Origin: Bacteroidales bacterium
GTDB lineage: Bacteria > Bacteroidota > Bacteroidia > Bacteroidales > WRLA01
Direction: 5' to 3'
Length of the DNA stretch: 53,114 nucleotides
Assembly (NCBI GenBank): GCA_031254805.1
Contig: JAIRTP010000039.1
Span: 1-53,114 of the forward strand
Made by a program: the position numbers and the translations under genes. The notes beneath the pieces were generated by a model. It worked only from the letters and a program-made list of their open reading frames with translations, was not told the origin of the DNA and ran no database searches. Of this stretch, positions 47,825-53,114 are shown in pieces. How positions within the stretch are numbered: the first letter of the stretch is position 1; each line of letters starts with the position of its first letter.

Positions 47825-48667
47825 TTATTTTGTAAAATTGTAGAGCAGATTGATTTCTTCCTCCCAAAGCGATTCGTTGGGCGTTTCCAAAATAATAGGA
47901 ATGTCGTCGAATCTGTTATCTTTCATCATTCTTTTGAAAGGCTCAATTCCTAAAATTCCTTTTCCCAAATTGGCGTGACGATCTACATGACTGCTTAATC
48001 CTTTTAATGTATCGTTCAAGTGTATTCCAGAAAGATATTTCATTCCGATAGTTTCATCAAATTTTTTCCATACGACTTCGTATCCCGATTCGGATTTGAG
48101 GTCGTAACCTGCCGTATAAGCATGACATGTGTCAATACAAACGCCTACGCGATCTTTATTTTCGACATGCTCGATAATGAAAGCGATCTCTTCGAAAGTA
48201 TTCCCCACATTGCTGCCTTGTCCGGCCGTGTTTTCAATAACAAGAACGATGTTTTTCGTCTTATCAATAGTGAGATTAATTGATTCGGCAATTTTTTTCA
48301 GACATTCTTCTATGGAGATTTGTTTCAAATGGCTTCCCGGATGAAAATTAAGGAGCAAAAGCCCAAGTTGTTCGCACCGTTGCGATTCCAATAAAAACGC
48401 ATTTCTCGATTTTTCTAGTCCCTCTTTTTCGGGATGTCCCAAGTTGATCAGGTAACTATCGTGCGGTAAAATATGACGGGGAGCGAATCCGAACTTATCT
48501 AAGTTCTCTTTAAAAGCCGTTATACTTTTTTCTGAAAGCGGCGGCGCATTCCATTGGCGTTGATTTTTTACAAAAAGAGCAAATGCCTTAGCTCCAATTT
48601 CATGAGCATTCAACGGCGCATTTTCTATGCCGCCCGCCGCGCTAACATGCGCGCCTATATATTTCAT
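47825..48667 (-). CDS. nfo: Deoxyribonuclease IV (AP endonuclease Nfo)
   Basis: A 280-residue zinc-dependent TIM-barrel nuclease that cleaves 5' of abasic sites in base-excision repair. It opens with [15 protein letters not shown] and carries the metal ligands in [64 protein letters not shown] and IILETPNE. The length is standard. It begins six bases after the stop of the RRM/cold-shock fusion gene, so the two form an operon. Confidence 0.97.
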   Translation of the reverse strand: MKYIGAHVSAAGGIENAPLNAHEIGAKAFALFVKNQRQWNAPPLSEKSITAFKENLDKFGFAPRHILPHDSYLINLGHPEKEGLEKSRNAFLLESQRCEQLGLLLLNFHPGSHLKQISIEECLKKIAESINLTIDKTKNIVLVIENTAGQGSNVGNTFEEIAFIIEHVENKDRVGVCIDTCHAYTAGYDLKSESGYEVVWKKFDETIGMKYLSGIHLNDTLKGLSSHVDRHANLGKGILGIEPFKRMMKDNRFDDIPIILETPNESLWEEEINLLYNFTK

Positions 48668-48673
48668 ATCACC

Positions 48674-49192
48674 TTATTTTAGAATAATATCGAAAGCGCT
48701 TTTGCCTCGAGGCGTTGTCTTGGTTTTAAACTCGACAGGTTGTTCGTTTTGAGGTATTGCATGCGGATTTGCTAATGCGTTGCGTTGGAAAAAAATATCT
48801 TTCTCTTCGCAAACAATAAAACCGTATCCTTTCGCATCGTTGAAAAATTTTACTTTCCCTTCTTTTGTTACAAGATTTTGTTGATTATCAAAACTTCTTG
48901 GAGATGGATGATTCCGAGGTCTATTTTGATTTTTTTGAAGGTGTTTTGCTCCGGGAGGATTGGCTTCTCTTACCGTAATGAAGTCGCCTAAAACGGACGA
49001 TCCCGATAAATTTGATATAGCATTTTTTGCATGATCGTCGTTCGGCATCGATACAAAGCCGTAACCTTTACTTTCTCCGGTTTCTAAATCAATAATGATT
49101 TTTGCGCTTTCTATTTCTCCGAATGGAGAAAATGTCTTTTTTAAATGATCTTCGTCAATATGAGGATGAAGATTGGCTACATAAATATTCAT
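48674..49192 (-). CDS. RNA-binding protein: RRM domain fused to a cold-shock-like domain
   Basis: 172 residues in two nucleic-acid-binding parts. Residues 1 to about 78 are an RRM with RNP2 IYVANL and RNP1 KGYGFVSM. A polar linker (about 79-112, rich in Asn, Pro and Arg) leads to a C-terminal cold-shock-like domain (about 113-172) starting KEGKVKFFNDAKGYGFIVCEE. Its second RNA motif is DIFFQ rather than the classic VFVHF. Bacteroidetes often have stand-alone RRM or cold-shock proteins; the two together are less usual. It leads an operon with nfo and has a long leader, as in cold-shock genes. Confidence 0.85.
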   Translation of the reverse strand: MNIYVANLHPHIDEDHLKKTFSPFGEIESAKIIIDLETGESKGYGFVSMPNDDHAKNAISNLSGSSVLGDFITVREANPPGAKHLQKNQNRPRNHPSPRSFDNQQNLVTKEGKVKFFNDAKGYGFIVCEEKDIFFQRNALANPHAIPQNEQPVEFKTKTTPRGKSAFDIILK

Positions 49193-49499
49193 AAAATACC
49201 GAGAGTAAAAATTTAATAAAAGAGATTCATTTTTATTTATAAAATTTGCAAATTAAATTCATTATCAAGTAAAATACAAGGATGCAAATATAAATTATTT
49301 TTTTTATATCGCAACAAATACTTTCAAAGCAAATTATATATAAACGCGCGTCAAATGATAAATGGTTGATATATTGATAAATAATGACTAACGCAAACAA
49401 AAAAACATAAAATAAAAACGTTCTGCATATTAACAACGAGTCGAAATATCACGCTATTTATTAGCAAATGAGATATTTTCTTTCTTAATCTCAGACAAT
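49193..49499. other. Leader and upstream region of the RRM/cold-shock gene
   Basis: 307 bp without a convincing gene; the ORF at 49233-49436 looks like chance AT-rich sequence. A TATATTTG box lies at 49285-49292 on the minus strand, giving a leader of roughly 85-90 bases, and a 12-base palindrome AATTTGCAAATT sits in that leader at 49243-49254. The rest is plain AT-rich sequence up to the serine palmitoyltransferase stop. Confidence 0.5.
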
Positions 49500-50753
49500 T
49501 TATACTTCTTTCAAATTAGCGAGGGCTTGACAATCATATTCGCCCGAATCTAATTTTGATTTAATAGCCTTGAAAGCATTTACGGTATATTTCACATCGT
49601 CTAATGTATGAACGGCGGTCGGGATCAATCGTAAAATGATTTGTCCTTTGGGGATGACCGGATAGACGACAATAGAGCAAAATATATTATAATTCTCACG
49701 AAGATCATGCGCTAAATTGATAGCGGCAACCTCTGTCCCATTCAAAACAACCGGCGTTACCGGCGACTTTGTAATGCCAATATTAATTCCTATATCGGTC
49801 AATCCCCTTTGCAATGCGTTAACTATCGTCCAAAGTTTCTCTCGTAATTCCGGTTTTGTACGGATCAACTCTAATCGTTTAATAGCTCCAATTGTCATTG
49901 GCATCGGCAACGATTTTGCATAAATTTGCGACCGCATATTAAAACGAAGGTAATCGACAACACGCTTTGTGGAGGCAAAAAATCCTCCGATTCCGGCCAT
50001 TGATTTAGCAAAAGTAGCAAAATAGATATCTACTTCATCCATTACGTTGAAATGTTCGCTGGTTCCACGTCCATTAGCTCCCATACAGCCAAATCCGTGC
50101 GCATCGTCAATCAAAAAACGGAAATTATATTTTTTCTTCAATTCGGCAATGCCTTTTAAATTGCCTAACGATCCCGACATTCCAAAAACGCCTTCCGTGA
50201 TTACTAAAATTCCTCCTCCGGTCTTTTCGACGATACGTTGCGCTCTTTGCAAACATATTTCCAACTTATTCATATCGTTGTGCGGATAAGTAAAGCGTTT
50301 TGCCAAACTCAACCGCATGCCGTCCAAAATGCATGCATGGGATTCTGCATCGTACACAATAACATCTTTACGATCGGTCAACGTATCAATAATGCTCAAC
50401 ATTCCTTGATAGCCGAAATTTAACAGAAACGCAGCCTCTTTTTTCTCAAATTCTGCCGCCTCGCGCTCAAATTGCTCGTGATATTTTGTCTGCCCCGACA
50501 TCATGCGCGCTCCCATAGGAGCGGCCATTCCAAATTGCGTCGCCGCTTCCGCGTCGGCTTTTCGAACTTCCGGATGATTGGCTAATCCCAAATAATTATT
50601 CAAACTCCACACCAAACGTTCTTTGCCTCTGAACATCATGCGATTTGATATCTCGCCTTCCAATTTTGGAAACATAAAGTAACCTTCCACTTTGTCGCCC
50701 CAAATGCCAAGAGGCCCCATGCTTTTATCTATTTTGTCAAAAATATCCATCAT
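49500..50753 (-). CDS. Serine palmitoyltransferase-like PLP enzyme
   Basis: A 417-residue alpha-oxoamine-synthase-family enzyme. The PLP lysine is in ATFAKSMAGIGGFFAS, the PLP-binding Asp/His segment is FLIDDAHGFGCMGANGRGT, and the start SLNNYLGLANHPEV is conserved. The family includes Kbl, BioF and serine palmitoyltransferase (SPT); the N-terminal region resembles the Bacteroidales SPT form, which begins sphingolipid synthesis from serine and a fatty acyl-CoA. No bio or threonine genes are nearby. A second Met at 50750 is an equal start. A TACTTTTG box lies at 50789-50796. Confidence 0.85.
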   Translation of the reverse strand: MMDIFDKIDKSMGPLGIWGDKVEGYFMFPKLEGEISNRMMFRGKERLVWSLNNYLGLANHPEVRKADAEAATQFGMAAPMGARMMSGQTKYHEQFEREAAEFEKKEAAFLLNFGYQGMLSIIDTLTDRKDVIVYDAESHACILDGMRLSLAKRFTYPHNDMNKLEICLQRAQRIVEKTGGGILVITEGVFGMSGSLGNLKGIAELKKKYNFRFLIDDAHGFGCMGANGRGTSEHFNVMDEVDIYFATFAKSMAGIGGFFASTKRVVDYLRFNMRSQIYAKSLPMPMTIGAIKRLELIRTKPELREKLWTIVNALQRGLTDIGINIGITKSPVTPVVLNGTEVAAINLAHDLRENYNIFCSIVVYPVIPKGQIILRLIPTAVHTLDDVKYTVNAFKAIKSKLDSGEYDCQALANLKEV

Positions 50754-50788
50754 ATTATTTTACTTAATCAAAGCTTTTTTTAAAGGCG

Positions 50789-50796
50789 CAAAAGTA
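50789..50796 (-). promoter_or_regulatory. TAnnTTTG box for the SPT-like gene
   Basis: The minus strand reads TACTTTTG about 36 bp before the ATG. Confidence 0.5.
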
Positions 50797-50929
50797 GCGG
50801 TTACATCAACTTTTTACAATAAGTATAACTACGTAATCATTTTATATAAATAAGGGGCATAAAACGAGAAATCCCGCTTCTCTATTTTATTTTACCTGAT
50901 TTTATATTTAAATATCAATTAATTAGCTA

Positions 50930-51155
50930 TATTTTTGCTGATTTTGTTTAAAAAAACGAATTATCAAAATGAGTAAAAATGAAGACATTTTAAGTAAAAA
51001 TGACGCTGCTCAGAAGTGTTTTAAGATACAGCCAATCAATAATGGATAATTATCCGCGCAAAACCCGCTAAAACGCTGTAAATACAGCAAAAACAACCGT
51101 TCGACATACGTGTCGAACCCTACCCGCCCGCCGCCTTTTTCGAGGCGGTTTTTTT
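50930..51155 (+). ncRNA. Candidate small transcript: promoter, 26-codon ORF, hairpins, terminator
   Basis: A TATTTTTG box (50930-50937) and a terminator (51131-51155) bracket about 200 bases. Between them lie a 26-codon ORF (50969-51049) with an internal echo (MSKNEDILSKND), GCTGTA-AA-TACAGC (51076-51089) and GTTCGACA-TACG-TGTCGAAC (51100-51119). It could be a small RNA, a leader peptide unit or the cut-off end of a gene. Only the bracketing signals support transcription. Confidence 0.3.
51131..51155 (+). terminator. GC-rich hairpin with T-run
   Basis: CCGCC (51131-51135) pairs with GGCGG (51144-51148) over an eight-base loop and is followed by seven T. It is a good intrinsic terminator for plus-strand transcription. 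Confidence 0.7.
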
Positions 51156-51179
51156 ATGCCCAAAAATGCAAAAAAAACG

Positions 51180-51215
51180 AGTTGCACGGACAGTTGCACG
51201 GACAGTTGCACGGAC
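51180..51215. repeat. Three perfect tandem copies of a 12-bp unit
   Basis: The unit AGTTGCACGGAC occurs at 51180-51191, 51192-51203 and 51204-51215 with no differences. A short ORF (51156-51284, 42 codons) would read it as SCTD three times, but that ORF has little other support. Repeats near the end of a transposable phage often bind the transposase; recent tandem expansion is an alternative. Confidence 0.8.
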
Positions 51216-51454
51216 AAAAAAAGAACATTAAAAAACGGTTATTTCCGAAAAACAAGCCAAAACAGCATAAAAACGAGCGATTGAAGGGGGTTTATTCCCA
51301 TTATTTTATGGATTGAAACAGGCATATTTTAATCCAATTTATTGATAAATAGAGAATTACGTATAAAACCAGATAAAAAACAGATACAAATCGAAAATAA
51401 TAGCTATTTTTGTCAAAAAACATACAACAGATATAGGCTATTTTTTATAATTTA

Positions 51455-52135
51455 TTATTCCATTCTAATTACGCCCAAAACAATACTCAGGCTTCTTATA
51501 TCCGATTTAGGTATGGAAAAAGGAGGGTATTTTTCCTTGTTGTCGCTTACCAATAATATATTATCGGGATTTTCATGCTCAAACACTCTTTTGACTAATT
51601 GACCTTGCGAACTATCAATAACATAAACTTTTCCCCACTGAAAGAAAAGGATGTTGTAAACCTTTTTACACGCCAAGACGTCGCCGTTGGAATACTTTGG
51701 GTACATAGAGGAACCGGAAACGCGTATCACGAACTCGACGCCGCTTTTGATAAACTCAGGAACCTGATAATGCTCGCAATCCTCATATTTGACGCCGGCG
51801 ATATCTTCCGTGGTATAACCGGCGATCGCCTCGATCGGAATCATCGGCACGCTTCCATCCTTATATATAATAGGAATCCCAACTTGCGGGGCGGTCGCCC
51901 TTACCGCTACAGGCGCGGAGGTTCTCAGCATCTCGCCAACACCCATTAATAACCATTCTGGACTAATTTCAGGGTAAACACTTACTATTTTCTCCAATAT
52001 CTGTGAGCCAATATTAGCGTTAACTGCCCTTTGTTTTGCCAAATATCCGTTTGAAACGTCAATTTTCTTACTAAATTCATTAACGCTTATTCCTTTGTAT
52101 TCAATTACTTTGTAAATCCTTTCAATTATTTTCAT
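51455..52135 (-). CDS. Phage-type LexA-like repressor (HTH + S24 peptidase)
   Basis: A 226-residue prophage repressor. The N-terminal DNA-binding helix-turn-helix (about 1-62) contains GISVNEFSKKIDVSNGYLAK. The C-terminal S24 domain (about 100-226) has the catalytic Ser143 in RVSGSSMYPKYSNGD and Lys182 in GQLVKRV, and an Ala-Gly pair at 105-106 (AIAGYTTED) suited to self-cleavage. All parts needed for RecA-stimulated inactivation are present. It faces a rightward promoter and small HTH gene across an 84-bp operator region, the usual lysogeny switch layout. Confidence 0.88.
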   Translation of the reverse strand: MKIIERIYKVIEYKGISVNEFSKKIDVSNGYLAKQRAVNANIGSQILEKIVSVYPEISPEWLLMGVGEMLRTSAPVAVRATAPQVGIPIIYKDGSVPMIPIEAIAGYTTEDIAGVKYEDCEHYQVPEFIKSGVEFVIRVSGSSMYPKYSNGDVLACKKVYNILFFQWGKVYVIDSSQGQLVKRVFEHENPDNILLVSDNKEKYPPFSIPKSDIRSLSIVLGVIRME

Positions 52136-52153
52136 AAAATATTTTACTTTTTT

Positions 52154-52195
52154 CGCAAATAATGCTTGCGTATTAGAAAATAGTGAGTATCTTTG
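52154..52195 (+). promoter_or_regulatory. Early rightward promoter with operator-like inverted repeat
   Basis: TATCTTTG at 52188-52195 is a good -7 box pointing at the small HTH gene. About 20 bp upstream, over the -33 region, lies CGCAA-N7-TTGCG (52154-52170), a plausible operator for the divergent repressor or for the HTH protein. Only one such site is evident. Confidence 0.5.
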
Positions 52196-52219
52196 CGCCG
52201 AATTATAAATGTATAAAAA

Positions 52220-52408
52220 ATGGGCACAAATTTAGTGAAAAAAGAAAAGCGAATCTGGCTGCGTTTCGGAATGCAGCGAGAAATCGCAAAAATAATGGGC
52301 TGTACCGAGCAGACGGTATGGAATGCACTCACTTACCGCACCGACAGCGAAAAAGCGCAGCAGATCCGCGCATTGGCAGAGAAGAAATTGCAAGAACTTA
52401 ATAATTAA
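52220..52408 (+). CDS. Small helix-turn-helix protein (Ner/Cro-like)
   Basis: 62 residues, mostly a DNA-binding domain: IWLRFGMQREIAKIMGCTEQTVWNALTYR contains a helix-turn-helix (REIAKIMGCTEQTVWNAL). It is the first rightward gene after the repressor, the place of ner in Mu-like phages or cro in lambdoid phages. It ends four bases before the next ATG. The family is too short and diverged to name with certainty. Confidence 0.7.
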   Translation: MGTNLVKKEKRIWLRFGMQREIAKIMGCTEQTVWNALTYRTDSEKAQQIRALAEKKLQELNN

Positions 52409-52412
52409 GAAC

Positions 52413-52667
52413 ATGGAAAAATTAGACAAACTTATTCTAAAATCCTTTAAATGGTTTTTTATCGCGTTGTTCGCGGCGGCCATTATAGCCGTCTGTATAG
52501 GCGCAACCCATCAATGGATTATGGCGGCAATTTGCGGAGCTATGGCGTTCGTCCTGCATTGCGAAGAGAAAAAAGAACGCGTAAACAACGCAACAAAAAT
52601 CAACCCATTAGACGAAAACGACAATGGCGCGAGCGAATCACATAAAAGGATTATTAAATCTCTTTAA
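52413..52667 (+). CDS. Small membrane protein of the prophage early region
   Basis: 84 residues with two close hydrophobic segments (FKWFFIALFAAAIIAVCIGA and WIMAAICGAMAFVLHC) and a charged, probably cytoplasmic tail. It is not recognised. The ATG at 52413 lies four bases after the stop of the HTH gene, so the two are co-transcribed; longer upstream starts are unlikely. Its tail overlaps the end of a leftward 54-residue ORF. Confidence 0.6.
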   Translation: MEKLDKLILKSFKWFFIALFAAAIIAVCIGATHQWIMAAICGAMAFVLHCEEKKERVNNATKINPLDENDNGASESHKRIIKSL

Positions 52668-52802
52668 CTCTTTGGGCGCCTTGTCGATGAGTTCTTTCTT
52701 GTCTTTGTCGGGAAGATTTTCCAATATGATCTCACAGAGGGCTTGGGTGTAACGCAAATGCTTGATAAGCCACTCCAAACGTTCTTTCAATTCATTATTC
52801 AT
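52638..52802 (-). CDS. Small helical protein, convergent with the membrane protein gene
   Basis: A 54-residue ORF (MNNELKERLEWLIKHLRYTQ and onward, ending NNPFM), amphipathic and helical, too short for automatic calling. A TACATTTG promoter box on the minus strand (52834-52841) lies 32 bp before its ATG, supporting expression. Its end overlaps the 3' end of the membrane protein gene by 30 bases. It is not recognised; it could be a small phage regulator. Confidence 0.5.
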   Translation of the reverse strand: MNNELKERLEWLIKHLRYTQALCEIILENLPDKDKKELIDKAPKELKRFNNPFM

Positions 52803-52833
52803 ACGCTTACAATTTTTAAGAATTAGTCATCTG

Positions 52834-52841
52834 CAAATGTA
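52834..52841 (-). promoter_or_regulatory. TAnnTTTG box for the 54-residue ORF
   Basis: The minus strand reads TACATTTG, just upstream of the small leftward ORF and within 15 bases of the tRNA-like hairpin. Confidence 0.45.
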
Positions 52842-52848
52842 AGCATTT

Positions 52849-52893
52849 TTCCTGAGCGGCACAGTCCGGGGTTCGACTCCCCGGCAGGAACCA
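52849..52893 (+). other. tRNA-like double hairpin ending in CCA
   Basis: An inner stem CCGGGG/CCCCGG (52866-52871, 52879-52884) closes a seven-base loop TTCGACT, the exact form of a tRNA T-arm. An outer stem TTCCTG/CAGGAA (52849-52854, 52885-52890) stacks on it like an acceptor stem, and CCA follows (52891-52893). There are no D or anticodon arms: an 11-base stretch replaces them. The acceptor-like side is one base short of a normal tRNA. It is either a tRNA fragment or a self-contained mimic 15 bases before the transposase-like start (52905). Confidence 0.6.
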
Positions 52894-52904
52894 ACGAAAA
52901 AAAA

Positions 52905-53114
52905 ATGATGTATACCGATTACAAAAATAAGGCTTGTATTACCGCTTCACAATTTAGGGAGTTGTTTTCTAACGACCTGTATGACGCGGGCATAAAAAGA
53001 AGCCACTTCATTAAGCACGGACGCGGAGGCAACGGCCGCGAGGTATATATTGAGGTCGACACCATGCGGCGGACGGACTGGAAAGCGAGAATCATCGCCG
53101 CGTTCGGGCCTTTG
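52905..53114 (+). CDS. Probable Mu-type transposase, N-terminal part (runs off the window)
   Basis: Seventy codons open to the window edge from an ATG at 52905 (a second ATG is at 52908). The visible part begins MMYTDYKNKACITASQFREL and contains a compact, basic region (KRSHFIKHGRGGNGREVYIE) and RTDWKARIIAAFGPL. This resembles the N-terminal DNA-binding part of Bacteroidetes Mu-type transposases, and its position after a repressor and a Ner-like gene fits. The catalytic DDE domain is outside the window, so the assignment is provisional. The region is more GC-rich than the host genes. Confidence 0.5.
   Translation, partial: MMYTDYKNKACITASQFRELFSNDLYDAGIKRSHFIKHGRGGNGREVYIEVDTMRRTDWKARIIAAFGPL

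Larger units (their letters stand above)
50754..51454. other. Host-to-mobile-element boundary region
   Basis: 700 bp with no confident gene. It contains, in order: the SPT promoter box (50789-50796), a plus-strand box TATTTTTG (50930-50937), a 26-codon ORF (50969-51049), two inverted repeats (51076-51089 and 51100-51119), a terminator (51131-51155), three tandem 12-bp repeats (51180-51215) and another plus-strand box TATTTTTG (51405-51412). One end of a mobile element probably lies in this interval, but I could not fix the terminal bases. Confidence 0.5.

Noticed and set aside
51342-51602. Plus-strand ORF of 86 codons overlapping the repressor's 3' end
   Set aside because: It is largely antisense to a well-supported gene, with no family features; the TATTTTTG box at 51405 lies inside it and is probably chance.
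52849-52893. A complete tRNA gene
   Set aside because: The T-arm and an acceptor-like stem are present, but there are no D or anticodon arms, and the 3' side is one base short. I report it as a tRNA-like hairpin instead.
1-53114. CRISPR array
   Set aside because: No regularly spaced direct repeats with unique spacers were seen; the only tandem repeat (51180-51215) has no spacers.

Overview
The window looks like a low-GC Bacteroidetes chromosome, most probably of the order Bacteroidales. Evidence for this includes a type IX secretion (T9SS) C-terminal signal on a gingipain-like protease, a serine palmitoyltransferase-type gene for sphingolipids, a DUF349 repeat protein, a Bacteroidetes-type LptD/TamB pair, a beta-barrel receptor with a carboxypeptidase-regulatory N-terminal domain, and repeated promoter boxes of the Bacteroidetes form TAnnTTTG in place of TATAAT. 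The genus cannot be read from the sequence.

Layout: (1) 1-2000, groES-groEL, followed by a 650-bp gene-free stretch with a strong inverted repeat and a possible transposase scrap. (2) 2600-11600, envelope biogenesis: a lipoprotein with a flavin-reductase-like domain and lptD on the minus strand, diverging from a small membrane protein and a 1520-residue TamB-like protein. (3) 11600-22900, housekeeping: rsmE, a YjjG-type nucleotidase, a small beta-barrel protein, a radical SAM protein, an MsbA-like exporter, deoC, a DUF349 protein, folB and gltX. (4) 23000-29900, stress and DNA repair: clpC, dinB, a MORN-type protein, recR, ruvC and a LuxR-type response regulator. (5) 30000-39200: a large PEP-synthase-like protein with receiver domains, then a TolC-family channel, a phosphohexomutase and an overlapping MurU-like/AmgK-like pair in which the kinase is fused to the C-terminal domain of RapZ. 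(6) 39200-50800: an outer-membrane receptor, the hddC-hddA heptose pair, a gingipain-like T9SS protease, nfo with an RRM plus cold-shock-domain fusion, and a serine palmitoyltransferase homologue.

(7) From about 50.9 kb to the end the character changes. A leftward LexA-like (S24) repressor with an intact Ser/Lys dyad and an Ala-Gly cleavage site faces a rightward small helix-turn-helix protein, a small membrane protein, a leftward 54-residue ORF, and the start of a probable Mu-type transposase that runs off the window. This has the arrangement of the control end of a Mu-like transposable prophage or related element. It also contains the most unusual signals: a tRNA-like double hairpin 15 bases upstream of the transposase ORF, three perfect tandem 12-bp repeats, and a short promoter-to-terminator unit at the presumed boundary with the host.

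Most host genes lie in short, tightly spaced operons, several with 4-20 bp overlaps. Because I could run no searches, functions rest on motifs, lengths and gene order.
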